From Paenibacillus hexagrammi (GTDB taxonomy: Bacteria; Bacillota; Bacilli; Paenibacillales; NBRC-103111), in the NCBI RefSeq assembly GCF_021513275.1, contig NZ_CP090978.1, positions 1,116,001-1,180,000 on the forward strand: DNA of 64,000 nucleotides, in the 5' to 3' direction. Under the pieces are notes generated by a model. That model saw only the letters and a program-made list of their open reading frames with translations, was not told the origin of the DNA and searched no databases. The position numbers and the translations under genes are program-made. Every line of letters starts with the position of its first letter. The stretch's first letter is position 1. Below, one piece after another: positions 25,205-34,509 of the stretch.

Positions 25205-27100
25205 ATGGACATATTCAAAAGGATTACCGAACATCGTACAGAGAAGGATAAGTTGGCCTGGACTGGAACGTTCGCGGAGTACATAGAATTAATGCGTCAA
25301 AATCCCGGTTTGGCAAGAACGGCTCATTCACGTGTCTATGAAATGATTGCATCCCAGGGGATCGATGACGAAAGCGGTCAAAAATCCTACAAATTTTTCA
25401 ATCAGGAAATGTTTGGACTCGACCGTGCAATCGAGAAGCTTGTCGAAGAGTATTTTCACTCCGCGGCCCGCAGGTTGGATGTTCGGAAGCGTATTTTGCT
25501 GCTGATGGGTCCTGTCAGCGGTGGTAAGTCGACGATTGTCACCATGCTTAAACGGGGGCTTGAACAATTTTCCCGCACCGACCGAGGTGCTGTCTACTCG
25601 ATTAAAGGGTGCCCGATGCATGAGGAGCCTCTGCATTTGATTCCTCAGGAGCTGCGTCCGGAAATCGAACGCGAGCTTGGGGTCAGAATTGAAGGAACCC
25701 TCTGTCCTTCCTGCCAAATGCGCCTTCAAACCGAATACAACGGCTGCATTGAAGATGTGCTCGTGGAGCGCGTATTCATTTCGGAGGAGAACCGTATTGG
25801 AATCGGAACCTTCAGTCCATCCGATCCGAAGTCGCAGGATATCGCCGATCTGACGGGGAGTATCGACTTTTCCACCATTACCGAATTCGGCTCTGAATCC
25901 GATCCGCGCGCTTATCGCTTTGACGGCGAACTGAACAAGGCAAACCGCGGAATCATGGAGTTCCAGGAGATGCTCAAGTGTGATGAGAAATTCCTGTGGA
26001 ACCTGCTGTCGTTGACGCAAGAGGGCAACTTCAAGGCAGGCCGTTTCGCATTGATTTCTGCCGATGAGCTCATCATTGCTCACACGAATGAGACGGAGTA
26101 CAAAGCGTTTATCGCCAATAAGAAAAATGAAGCTTTGCAATCTCGTATGATTGTGATGCCGATCCCTTATAACCTCCGGGTTTCCGATGAAGAAAAAATT
26201 TATTATAAGCTTATTGCTCAAAGCGATATGTCTCATATTCATATTGCGCCGCATTCGTTCCGCGTTGCCGCCATTTTCTCTGTGCTTACACGCCTGAAAG
26301 AAACGAAGAAGCAGGGTGTCGATCTCGTTAAAAAAATGCGCATGTACGACGGTGAAGCCGTTGAAGGCTATAAGGATGCGGATCTGAAGGAGATGCAGAA
26401 CGAATTCCTGGAGGAAGGCATGAGCGGTATCGACCCGCGGTATGTCATTAACCGGATTTCAAGCGCCCTTATCCGCCAGGACCTGCAGTGTATCAATGCG
26501 CTCGATGTGCTGCGCGCTTTGAAGGACGGTCTGGATCAGCATCCGTCCATCACGAGGGAAGAGCGGGAACGCTACTTGAACTTTATCTCGATTGCCCGTA
26601 AGGAGTATGACGATATCGCCAAGAAAGAAGTGCAGAAAGCGTTCGTCTACTCGTTCGAAGATTCAGCGAGAACGCTGTTTGACAACTACTTGGATAATAT
26701 CGAAGCCTATTGCAACTGGGGTAAAATCAAAGATCCGCTTACCGGTGAAGAAATGGACCCGGACGAAAGGCTCATGCGCTCCATCGAAGAGCAGATCGGT
26801 ATCTCCGAGAATGCCAAGAAGGCGTTCCGCGAAGAGATTCTTATTCGCATCTCCTCGTATTCCCGCAAGGGCAAAAAATTCGATTACAGCAGCCATGAGC
26901 GCTTAAGAGAAGCGATTGAGAAAAAGTTGTTTGCTGACCTCAAGGACATCGTCAAGATCACTACCTCTACGAAAACGCCGGATGAGAAGCAGCTTAAGAA
27001 AATCAACGACGTCACCAAGCAGCTTATTGACGAGCACGGCTATTGCCCGGTTTGCGCCAATGAACTGCTCCGATACGTCGGCAGTCTGCTAAATCGATAA
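25205..27100 (+). CDS. prkA: PrkA serine protein kinase
   Basis: 631-residue AAA-like serine kinase/ATPase of the PrkA family, linked in Bacillus to sporulation control through Hpr/SigK-dependent genes. Walker A is GPVSGGKST at residues about 102-110; the PrkA_AAA domain runs to about 380 (SIKGCPMHEEPLHLIP, LCPSCQMRL zinc-like pair, GELNKANRGIMEFQEMLK, TQEGNFKA, ISADELIIAHTNETEYKAF). The C-terminal PrkA kinase domain follows (INRISSALIRQDLQCINALDVLRAL) and ends GYCPVCANELLRYVGSLL. AAAGGAGG lies 7 bases upstream. The usual neighbour yhbH/spoVR is not here. No sporulation promoter could be assigned with confidence. Confidence 0.96.
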   Translation: MDIFKRITEHRTEKDKLAWTGTFAEYIELMRQNPGLARTAHSRVYEMIASQGIDDESGQKSYKFFNQEMFGLDRAIEKLVEEYFHSAARRLDVRKRILLLMGPVSGGKSTIVTMLKRGLEQFSRTDRGAVYSIKGCPMHEEPLHLIPQELRPEIERELGVRIEGTLCPSCQMRLQTEYNGCIEDVLVERVFISEENRIGIGTFSPSDPKSQDIADLTGSIDFSTITEFGSESDPRAYRFDGELNKANRGIMEFQEMLKCDEKFLWNLLSLTQEGNFKAGRFALISADELIIAHTNETEYKAFIANKKNEALQSRMIVMPIPYNLRVSDEEKIYYKLIAQSDMSHIHIAPHSFRVAAIFSVLTRLKETKKQGVDLVKKMRMYDGEAVEGYKDADLKEMQNEFLEEGMSGIDPRYVINRISSALIRQDLQCINALDVLRALKDGLDQHPSITREERERYLNFISIARKEYDDIAKKEVQKAFVYSFEDSARTLFDNYLDNIEAYCNWGKIKDPLTGEEMDPDERLMRSIEEQIGISENAKKAFREEILIRISSYSRKGKKFDYSSHERLREAIEKKLFADLKDIVKITTSTKTPDEKQLKKINDVTKQLIDEHGYCPVCANELLRYVGSLLNR

Positions 27101-27110
27101 TGAATGAGAG

Positions 27111-27139
27111 GCCACTCCTGATGCCGGGAGTGGCTTTTT
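27111..27139 (+). terminator. Intrinsic terminator after prkA
   Basis: GCCACTCC and GGAGTGGC around a 7-8 base loop, followed by TTTTT. Confidence 0.9.
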
Positions 27140-27461
27140 GACGTTGAGGCCGCCAATCGTTGAGACAGTCTGGCACCCGCCCTGTACATGTCTGCTATAG
27201 CGCTAATAATGTCTAACTCTATCAGACTGCAGTACCCTGTCAGAGGAACTATCCATGCTAAAGCTCTTAGCCTTGCCAAAACACACACTGGCTGACGACC
27301 GTCATGCAACGCACGCCGCGCGCTGGGAGCTTCGCGCGGTACGGAACCAACGGAGCATAGGCTGCTGCCCAAACTGCCTGTAATTCCTCACCAACCGGGC
27401 GTTTGCACATACAGTAGAACTAGGCAGATTTCATTATAATAGAAAGCGAGTGAATGACAGA
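27140..27461. other. Intergenic region, only a -10-like element seen
   Basis: About 320 bases without a credible gene. An open frame on the minus strand (27040-27372) runs into prkA and has no family features. TATAAT at 27435-27440 may be the -10 of the His/Pro/Tyr-rich gene, but no good -35 sits at the right distance. Confidence 0.4.
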
Positions 27462-27881
27462 ATGTCAAAACCTGAACATCATGAGCATCGCCCGCCCGTA
27501 CAAGGTCCACCGGCTGTCACGCATCAGGGAGGCCATGGACACGGTAACTCGTATCATAACAACAACCATGACACTCACGGTACTCCGTATCCTAATAACC
27601 ATGGCAGCCACAACATTCACGGTGGTCATGGACAATATAGTCTTGGCGAAGGCATTGGCGCGTTGCTTCCCTATGTCGTAGCCCCATACATTTGGAATGC
27701 TACTCATCCGCAGCCGTACTATCCATATCCTCCGACTCCTCCTTCGGTCTATCCGCCTGGAGGGTATCCTCCCGCAGGCTATCCGGGGTATCCTTATCCT
27801 GCGAACCCCTACTATCCTCCGTATTACAGCGGAGGGGGCGTCTATCCTACAACAGGAACTCCCGGCACCTACACGCCGTAA
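27462..27881 (+). CDS. His/Pro/Tyr/Gly-rich low-complexity protein
   Basis: 139 residues with no recognised domain. The N-terminal half is rich in His, Asn and Gly (HGGHGHGNSYHNNNHDTHG), the middle has one hydrophobic stretch (IGALLPYVVAPYIW, about residues 66-79), and the C-terminal half is a Pro/Tyr/Gly repeat of the type YPPGGYPPAGYPGYPYP. The ATG at 27462 has GAGTGA 8 bases upstream; a GTG at 27450 is an alternative. The composition resembles spore-coat and metal-binding surface proteins of Bacillales, but that is only an analogy. It shares a bidirectional terminator with the convergent kinase. Confidence 0.75.
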   Translation: MSKPEHHEHRPPVQGPPAVTHQGGHGHGNSYHNNNHDTHGTPYPNNHGSHNIHGGHGQYSLGEGIGALLPYVVAPYIWNATHPQPYYPYPPTPPSVYPPGGYPPAGYPGYPYPANPYYPPYYSGGGVYPTTGTPGTYTP

Positions 27882-27885
27882 ATAG

Positions 27886-27929
27886 CAAAACAGCAGCCCT
27901 CCTTATTGCAAAGGTGGGCTGCTGCCTTT
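27886..27929. terminator. Bidirectional terminator
   Basis: CAGCAGCCC (27891-27899) and GGGCTGCTG (27915-27923) with A run and T-rich flanks. It overlaps the last codons of the minus-strand kinase. Confidence 0.82.
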
Positions 27930-29465
27930 AGAAACCGGCAGAATCATTTTCACGGTCGTGCCTTGATTGATTTTACTCTGAATTTCCATAGTTCCATGGT
28001 GATTCTCAATAATCCGGTAACTGACCATAAGTCCCAGGCCGGTTCCTTTCTCCTTCGTCGTATAGAAAGGCTCACCCAGTCTAGGAAGTCTCTCTTCGGG
28101 AATTCCAACCCCAAAGTCTTTGAAAATAATTGCGATTTCATGCTCGCTTTGACGCAGCGCTTCTACATGTATTTCTCCGCCTCCAGGCATCGCATCAATG
28201 GAATTGTTCAAAATATTGATGCAAACCTGCTTGATTTGATTCTCATCACAATGGATCGGAGGTAAATTGTCCTCCATGGAGCTGCTGATTTCTACATTAT
28301 TCAATAGAGCCTGTGAGTTCAGCAAAGCAATCGTACTGTTTAGAACTTCTTTAACATCCTTGGGTTGAAACAAAACTGCCTGTGGCTTGGCAATAACAAG
28401 AAATTCACTAACGATAAAATTGATTCGGTCAAGCTCGGATAGCATGATTTCATAGTAATGATTGAATTCGTTGCCCTTCATTTGCAGAAGCTGTACAAAC
28501 CCTTTTAATGAAGTCAATGGATTTCGAATCTCATGTGCTACACCTGCAGCCAACTGGCCGACAATGGACAGCTTTTCCGATTTAATCAGCATTTCTTCGG
28601 AACGCTGCTCTTCCGAGATATCCTTACATATGGCGTAGACCCCGGCAATCTGGTCATTCACAATAATAGGAACGTTAATCACACTAAGTGTAACCGGATG
28701 ACCGAGCTTGTGTATGAATGAAATGCGGTACGTTTGGGTCTCGCCATTCAGCGATTTTTGAAAGCACAGCTCCCAATGCTCCACATCCTGCTGCACAATC
28801 CTATGCTTCATCGTTGTATGCAGCAGCTCCTCTGCCGGGTAGCCGGTAATCCTTTCCGTAGCGGGATTGACACTAAGAAAAGTTCCGTCCGCATCGAACG
28901 AACAGATCGCATCCGGATTATTCTCATATAGAGATTTGTACCTTTGTTCGCTCTGCTCCAACAGCTTCTCCGCACGGGTTCTTTCATAAATAGCTTGAAT
29001 CATGGCATAAGACCGGTGAAACTGGTCGTCGCCGCTCTTTGAGATCAAATCACGCAGCCGCTCATCAGAATCGCTGTCGCGAGGAAACCCTTGGTCCTGC
29101 TCCTGATTGGCAATCCGCAGCATTTCCATCACATTCGAAATATGCTCCCGATGAATGCGGGCAGCCGAAGCGGTCTTCACGAGAGGCTTATCAGGAACGC
29201 CCAAATAAACGATACCCTTATTGGAATCGTAATCGGTAATATAGTTCATATTGACCAAATTCGATTGGTCGATCAAACGAAACCCGTCTTCGTAGAGCCA
29301 CTCTTCAAATGCATCTGGCGAGGAGCAATAATGGAACACTTCATCCAGCGTGTGAATGATGTACTCCTTATTACGGATACATTCAATTTTAACAACGTCC
29401 TCCGATGAGATAAGCAGTGTCTCCGAGCCGCGTTTGCCGTCCCGAGTCACAGGTATTTTGGGCAT
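27903..29465 (-). CDS. LytTR-PAS histidine kinase
   Basis: 520 residues from the ATG at 29465 (AGGAG 8 bases upstream; the frame is open to 29486). Residues about 10-110 resemble a LytTR DNA-binding domain (SSEDVVKIECIRNKEYIIHT ... FRLIDQSNLVNMNYITDYDSNKGIVYL). Then a PAS domain (about 165-290: RYKSLYENNPDAICSFDADG, ERITGYPAEELL), a HisKA domain with phospho-His in AAGVAHEIRNPLTSLKGF, and HATPase_c (NILNNSIDAMPGGG, FKDFGVGIPEE, TKEKGTGLGLMVSYRI). The back half is like the soluble sporulation-type kinases. No transmembrane helix and no adjacent regulator. LytTR normally sits in response regulators, so its fusion to a kinase is unusual. Confidence 0.9.
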   Translation of the reverse strand: MPKIPVTRDGKRGSETLLISSEDVVKIECIRNKEYIIHTLDEVFHYCSSPDAFEEWLYEDGFRLIDQSNLVNMNYITDYDSNKGIVYLGVPDKPLVKTASAARIHREHISNVMEMLRIANQEQDQGFPRDSDSDERLRDLISKSGDDQFHRSYAMIQAIYERTRAEKLLEQSEQRYKSLYENNPDAICSFDADGTFLSVNPATERITGYPAEELLHTTMKHRIVQQDVEHWELCFQKSLNGETQTYRISFIHKLGHPVTLSVINVPIIVNDQIAGVYAICKDISEEQRSEEMLIKSEKLSIVGQLAAGVAHEIRNPLTSLKGFVQLLQMKGNEFNHYYEIMLSELDRINFIVSEFLVIAKPQAVLFQPKDVKEVLNSTIALLNSQALLNNVEISSSMEDNLPPIHCDENQIKQVCINILNNSIDAMPGGGEIHVEALRQSEHEIAIIFKDFGVGIPEERLPRLGEPFYTTKEKGTGLGLMVSYRIIENHHGTMEIQSKINQGTTVKMILPVSKGSSPPLQ

Positions 29466-29610
29466 AGCTTCAACTCCTGATTCCATTCTTGCTGTATTCT
29501 TTCATTATACCTTCTATTTCATAATAATGCTCTCCTAAAATTATTGCGTATACCATCGACACTTTATAGTCAAAAAGTACTATTTATAGGTATTTTACCA
29601 TGTCAAAGTA

Positions 29611-29639
29611 TAGGCATATTAGTCATCTTATGATACAAT
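29611..29639 (+). promoter_or_regulatory. Candidate promoter of the exopolysaccharide operon
   Basis: An extended -10, TGATACAAT (29631-29639), lies 80 bases before cpsB. The -35 position carries no good match to TTGACA, so it may need an activator. It is the best promoter candidate in the 234-base gap after the divergent kinase gene. Confidence 0.4.
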
Positions 29640-29720
29640 TCGAAGGTGAGTGATTGGAGAATATTGTTAGTTCACCATATTCTATGTCGAATATATACGA
29701 ATGTTGGGATTGAGATTTGA

Positions 29721-30485
29721 ATGATAGATATTCATAATCATATTTTGCCTGAGCTTGACGATGGTTCTATAGATTTAGAGCATTCCATACATATGGCTAG
29801 ACAAGCAGTGGAACAAGGGATAAGGATCGTCATTGCCACACCTCATCATCAAAATGGGAGATATTCCAATGAGGCTGCGCTAATTGAACAACAAGTGAAC
29901 TTGCTTCAAGAGGGATTGGATCAGAGGGAAATTCCGCTTCATATATATTCCGGACAAGAAGTAAGGGTATATAACAATTTAATTGAAGACATTGAGCTGA
30001 AGAAGATCTGTACACTCAATAATTCTAGATACCTACTGCTAGAATTTCCATCCAATCGTATACCAAGCGGCATACATGAGCTTTTGTATGAATTACAGCT
30101 TATGAATCTGAGGCCGATTATTGCTCATCCCGAGAGAAATCGTGAAATAGCCGATAATCCGTTAAAGCTGCTGGAATTGGTTCAATTAGGCGCATTGTCT
30201 CAAGTAACCGCTCATTCCATAATTGGTGTGTTTGGTAAACAGATTCAAGCTCTTTCGATTCAACTGTGTAAACATCATTTGGCGCATTTCATCGCTTCAG
30301 ATGCTCACAATAATCATAATCGTGCTTTCAAGTTGGCAGTTGCATACCAACAGTTGCAGGAAAAGGTAGGACAAGATATCGTTAATTCTTTCCAAAATCA
30401 TGCCAACAGTATCATCCATGACCTTCCGATCGAGAATCAAAGCCCTGTTTGGACGAAGCCCAAGTGGTTTCAATTTTGGAAGTGA
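29721..30485 (+). CDS. Tyrosine-protein phosphatase CpsB/YwqE (PHP family)
   Basis: Manganese-dependent phosphotyrosine phosphatase that acts on the CpsD-type kinase and tunes polysaccharide output. 254 residues; the PHP metal motifs are MIDIHNHILPELDDG at the start, ATPHHQNGRY, SGQEVRV, IIAHPERN and ASDAHN near the C-terminus. It opens the exopolysaccharide operon, 3.3 kb before the kinase gene; the ribosome site (GGGATTGAG) is weak. Confidence 0.92.
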   Translation: MIDIHNHILPELDDGSIDLEHSIHMARQAVEQGIRIVIATPHHQNGRYSNEAALIEQQVNLLQEGLDQREIPLHIYSGQEVRVYNNLIEDIELKKICTLNNSRYLLLEFPSNRIPSGIHELLYELQLMNLRPIIAHPERNREIADNPLKLLELVQLGALSQVTAHSIIGVFGKQIQALSIQLCKHHLAHFIASDAHNNHNRAFKLAVAYQQLQEKVGQDIVNSFQNHANSIIHDLPIENQSPVWTKPKWFQFWK

Positions 30486-30522
30486 ATATAAAGCAATTAT
30501 TATAATGAGGTGAATGATTAGC

Positions 30523-32943
30523 ATGACAATGAAAAAGAAATTAACAGTAACGACACTGGCTGCTAGCATGGTGTTTGCTTCTGTGGCAGGATTGCCTTTG
30601 AGCGGGAAAGGACTTGCTAGCAAGCTTGGCGTTTCTGTTGCTTTTGCTAGCGAGGCGGATTCAGCATATGCAGAAGTAACCGCATTGCATGATGAGCTTG
30701 CTAAAGATACAGCGGGTTTTGCAAAAGTAAAAGAAGTTCGTGATTTTATTAAGACTTATCATTTTGATAACGAGGATACGAAATATCAATTGATCAAGGA
30801 AGTATGGGACAAGATTGAGGAGAACCGCAATGCCTCGGCTCCGGATCTTAACTATGATACGATTTTCCAATTGGTTAGTGGTCTTGATTTGTTCTATGAT
30901 GGCTCTGGTGCCGTAATTGAAGATCTGATGAATGATACTGCTAATCGTAAAGCTCTCGATGATTTGTTCAAAGCCGCAGGTCTGCCTGGTATTGATGACG
31001 TAGACGGTTTGAAGGTAAGCAGTGTTACTGAATTCCAAAATGCGATGCTAAAGGCTTTGAAGGATCATAAAAGTGATATCTATACATCCATGATTACGTT
31101 TGATTCAGAAGCGATGAAAGATAAGTTGAATCAAATTGTTACTGCGGATGTAATTAACGAAAATAGCAATCTATTAATTAGTAAGCTGTTGGTTAACTAC
31201 AATATTACGTTAGGAGATATCAATGCCGTTCAGAATCGAATTGCCAATTTCATAGATGGAAATTCCAACGTTGATGCTAAAGGGGCAAGAACTGCTTTAG
31301 AATCAGCAGGATTCAGATATTTGCTCGCAAGCGACATTAATGGCAGCGAAGGAACGAAAGATACAACTGCTAGCTATACTCCGAAATTGAAAGTTATAGG
31401 CGTGGAAGTTCCTAATCTTCTTTTGACTTGGTCAGCAGAAGCTGGGACGCCAATCTCTTTTGTTGATGGGAAATTCGTCCTAAGCAGCTCGGCGACTACA
31501 GCTTCAACTGCTAGAATCGAAGCTCGTGACAACAAAATGGGACTGTTGCTCTATATCTCTTCCTTGACACTAGAGCCTGTAGCTTCAACTGACGGTGATA
31601 AATCGCCAAGTCCTGGTGGCGGTGGCGGCGGTGCTCCATCCGCAGCTGATACAGCAAAATCAGAGCTTAATAAACTGAAAGATCAGTTGAAAGATGCTTC
31701 TCCTGAGAAAAAGCAAGAAATCATGGAGCAAGCTAGAGCGAAAGTGAAAGAAGCACTTAAGCAAATTTCTAAAGTTGATCTTAAGTCTTCTATTAAAGTG
31801 GAAAATGGCACTGCGAAGCCAACCATTAATGTAGCAGATATGGTAAGCAAAATTAAAGACATTGCAGCACAAATGAAATCGTTGAATGATTCATTGAAAG
31901 AACTTGATCCCAATGCTAAAGAAGAGAAAGTAACACTATCTCTAGACCTAGGTACGATCTCTGCTAAAACAGCTGAAGTTCCATTGGCTAAAGAATTGCT
32001 AGAAGCGGCTAAAGAAAATGGAATTTCGTTAATTGATATCAGCTTGAATGGCTTGACGCTAGGTGTTAGCCCGTCCGAGTTCAGTGCAGATACTACACTT
32101 AAAGTAACGAATCAAGAGAAATCCGTTGCAACTTCTGTAACAGAGCTTCCAGTAGCTTCAGGAGTTTATGAGTTTGAATTCACTTCCGGCGGAAATAAAG
32201 TTGGCAGCTTTAGCACTCCTGTGGAAGTTAGCATTCCTGTTCCAAATGGCGATGCTTTCGATACGGATCTGCTAACTCTTGCAAAAATTGTGGATGGTAA
32301 ACTGGAGTTCTACGGCGGTAAGTTTGAGAAGGGAATTCTAAATGCAGTTCGTAATTCCTTCTCCACTTATACAGTTGTAGAAAATAAAGTATCCTTCGAT
32401 GATACAGCTTCGGTCAAAGCATGGGCTGGCAGACAAATTCAAGTAGCTGCAGCTAAAGGCATTGTAGAAGGTCGCGGTGATCAGCAATTCGATCCGAACG
32501 GTCTTGTGACCAGAGCAGAATTTGCTAAAATGATCGTGAAAACATTTGGTTTGGAAAATGCGAAGGCAACAGAAAGCTTTGACGATGTTGCTGATGGTGA
32601 CTGGTACCAAGTATACGTTGCATCTGCCGTGAAGAGTGGAATTGTGAATGGCAGAGAAGCAGGTCAGTTTGATCCTAATGGATTGATCACTCGTGCTGAG
32701 ATGGCCACAATGGCGTCTAGAGCACTTGCCTTAAAAGGCGCATCTCTCAGCTCCGATAAGGTAGAAGAAGCGTTGAAAAACTTTGCTGATGCGGATTCCA
32801 TTCATTCTTCCTTGAAGAATGGCGTGGCACTGGCGGCGAGCGAAGGCATTGTTGTCGGTGAAGAGAATAACACATTCAATCCGAATGCAAATTCGACTCG
32901 TGCACAGGCTGCCGTAGTCATTTACCGTCTTCTTAATAAATAA
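30523..32943 (+). CDS. S-layer homology (SLH) domain surface protein
   Basis: 806 residues from the ATG at 30523, which lies 10 bases after GAGGTG (an ATG at 30514 touches that site). Signal peptide: MKKKLTVTTLAASMVFASVAGLP. The N-terminal part (about 45-290) is helical without known domain, followed by a Gly-rich linker (PSPGGGGGGAPS, about residue 365), a Lys/Glu-rich helical stretch, a beta region and three SLH repeats (about 625-680, 684-741, 748-806; ITRAEMATMASRAL-type motifs). SLH triplets bind pyruvylated cell-wall polymer. Its place between the phosphatase and chain-length genes of a glycan operon suggests a link to glycan display or glycosylation. Confidence 0.88.
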   Translation: MTMKKKLTVTTLAASMVFASVAGLPLSGKGLASKLGVSVAFASEADSAYAEVTALHDELAKDTAGFAKVKEVRDFIKTYHFDNEDTKYQLIKEVWDKIEENRNASAPDLNYDTIFQLVSGLDLFYDGSGAVIEDLMNDTANRKALDDLFKAAGLPGIDDVDGLKVSSVTEFQNAMLKALKDHKSDIYTSMITFDSEAMKDKLNQIVTADVINENSNLLISKLLVNYNITLGDINAVQNRIANFIDGNSNVDAKGARTALESAGFRYLLASDINGSEGTKDTTASYTPKLKVIGVEVPNLLLTWSAEAGTPISFVDGKFVLSSSATTASTARIEARDNKMGLLLYISSLTLEPVASTDGDKSPSPGGGGGGAPSAADTAKSELNKLKDQLKDASPEKKQEIMEQARAKVKEALKQISKVDLKSSIKVENGTAKPTINVADMVSKIKDIAAQMKSLNDSLKELDPNAKEEKVTLSLDLGTISAKTAEVPLAKELLEAAKENGISLIDISLNGLTLGVSPSEFSADTTLKVTNQEKSVATSVTELPVASGVYEFEFTSGGNKVGSFSTPVEVSIPVPNGDAFDTDLLTLAKIVDGKLEFYGGKFEKGILNAVRNSFSTYTVVENKVSFDDTASVKAWAGRQIQVAAAKGIVEGRGDQQFDPNGLVTRAEFAKMIVKTFGLENAKATESFDDVADGDWYQVYVASAVKSGIVNGREAGQFDPNGLITRAEMATMASRALALKGASLSSDKVEEALKNFADADSIHSSLKNGVALAASEGIVVGEENNTFNPNANSTRAQAAVVIYRLLNK

Positions 32944-32951
32944 AATAGTGC

Positions 32952-32996
32952 GGGAATTCTCCTCTCTTTCAAAGGGGGAGAATTCCTTCTTGTTTC
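32952..32996 (+). terminator. Terminator or attenuator after the SLH gene
   Basis: GGAATTCTCC and GGAGAATTCC around a 13-base loop, followed by TTCTTGTTT. It divides the operon into a cpsB-SLH unit and the synthesis genes; partial read-through is possible. Confidence 0.75.
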
Positions 32997-33058
32997 TCAA
33001 TACATCTAATAGACGACAACGTGATAAGACTTGACAGCATGAATACGGAGGGAATGTA

Positions 33059-33814
33059 ATGGAGCTCGATTTAAGAGATATTTTAAAAATTATACGCAAA
33101 AGGGTGTGGATGATAGCTTCCATTGTAGTAATCGCAACCATTGCAACAGCGGTGATCAGTTATTTTTTTATGCAGCCTATTTATGAAGCTTCTACGAAAT
33201 TGATAATCAATAAATCGAATGATCAAGTCGGCATGACACAGGTTGATTTAAACTCTGTAAACCTAAACATCAGACTGATAGATACATACAAAGAGATCAT
33301 CAAAACTCCAAGAATTATGGATAAGGTCGTTGCGGATTACCCGGATCTGAATATAAGCGCCGAGCAGCTTGTACAGAAGGTAAAAGTCAGCTCGGTTAAC
33401 AATACACAAGTTATGACGTTGATCGTTCAAGACCCTTCATATGCCCGAGCAGCGAGCATTGTTAATGCTGTATCCAAGGTGTTTCAAAGTGAAATTCCTC
33501 AAATTATGAAGGTAGATAATATATCATTGCTGAATGAAGCGCAGGATATCAAGCAGCCGATACCTGTTAAGCCTAATAAAAACTTGAATATTGCAATTAG
33601 CTTTGTCGTTTCACTTATGCTGGCATTGGGTATCGCGTTTCTAATGGAATACATGGATGACAAGTTGAAGTCGGAAGAAGATGTTCAAGAATATCTAGGC
33701 TTGCCGACCTTAACCATGATTACGAAGATAAGACCAGAGGACTACCAGCATCATAGTAAGCAAACGAATGAACAAAGAGCAGGAGAAACAACTCATGTCA
33801 AATTCAATCAATAA
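33059..33814 (+). CDS. Polysaccharide chain-length determinant / CpsD activator (YveK/CapA type)
   Basis: Wzz-family membrane protein of 251 residues with two transmembrane helices (about 18-38 and 176-196) bracketing an extracellular alpha/beta domain; the conserved Pro-rich segment before helix 2 is IKQPIPVKPNK. In Firmicutes this protein activates and anchors the separate tyrosine kinase, whose gene follows and overlaps by 20 bases. AGGGAATGTA precedes the ATG. Confidence 0.92.
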   Translation: MELDLRDILKIIRKRVWMIASIVVIATIATAVISYFFMQPIYEASTKLIINKSNDQVGMTQVDLNSVNLNIRLIDTYKEIIKTPRIMDKVVADYPDLNISAEQLVQKVKVSSVNNTQVMTLIVQDPSYARAASIVNAVSKVFQSEIPQIMKVDNISLLNEAQDIKQPIPVKPNKNLNIAISFVVSLMLALGIAFLMEYMDDKLKSEEDVQEYLGLPTLTMITKIRPEDYQHHSKQTNEQRAGETTHVKFNQ

Positions 33815-34484
33815 AAGACCGATTATTACCCATCAGAATCCAAAATCTCCTATTTCCGAGGCTTATCGCACGCTGCGAACAAATATCCAGTTCTCTTCAA
33901 TCGATGAGGAATTAAAAGTTATCATGGTTACCTCTGCCGGTCCTGGAGAAGGGAAATCAACGACGATAACGAATCTTGCGGTTGCTTATGCGCAAGCAGA
34001 TAAAAAGGTGTTGTTGATTGATGCGGATTTGAGGAAGCCTACCATGCATCATACTTTTCAGATATCAAACCGTTGGGGATTAACGAACTTATTAACTAAT
34101 CAGTTGACGATTGAAGATGTCTTGAAAGATAGCAGCATTCGCAACCTGAGTCTGATTCCCTCGGGGCCAATTCCACCTAATCCTTCTGAAATTTTAGCAT
34201 CGAAGAAGATGGAGAGTGTTCTTGAGGATCTCAAGCAGTATTTTGACATTATTTTAATAGATGCACCGCCTGCTATTGCCGTCACAGATGCTCAAATTAT
34301 CTCAACTCGTTCTGACGGTGTCATATTGGTTGTGGATTCAGATAAAGTCAAGAGAGACGTGGCACTTAAAGCCAAACAACAGCTTGACAATGTACGGGCC
34401 AGAATTCTTGGCGTCGTATTAAATAACGTCGATAGAAAAAACAAAGAAGCATACTATTACTATTACTACGGTGAAAGTCAATAG
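33795..34484 (+). CDS. Bacterial tyrosine kinase (CpsD/YwqD/CapB type)
   Basis: BY-kinase of 229 residues from the ATG at 33795 (AGGAG 9 bases before). Walker A SAGPGEGKST (Lys54), Walker A' LLIDADLRKP, Walker B IILIDAPP, and a C-terminal tyrosine cluster YYYYYYG that is the autophosphorylation tail. It works with the chain-length protein upstream and is dephosphorylated by CpsB; together they regulate polymer length and export. Confidence 0.95.
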   Translation: MSNSINKRPIITHQNPKSPISEAYRTLRTNIQFSSIDEELKVIMVTSAGPGEGKSTTITNLAVAYAQADKKVLLIDADLRKPTMHHTFQISNRWGLTNLLTNQLTIEDVLKDSSIRNLSLIPSGPIPPNPSEILASKKMESVLEDLKQYFDIILIDAPPAIAVTDAQIISTRSDGVILVVDSDKVKRDVALKAKQQLDNVRARILGVVLNNVDRKNKEAYYYYYYGESQ

Positions 34485-34509
34485 CATGCCCCACTAGCGA
34501 GGGATTCCA

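Noticed and set aside
25328-26254. 308-codon minus-strand open frame opposite prkA
   Set aside because: Shadow of prkA; no recognisable domain.
27040-27372. 110-codon minus-strand frame between prkA and the His-rich gene
   Set aside because: Overlaps the prkA 3' end and its terminator; composition is not protein-like.
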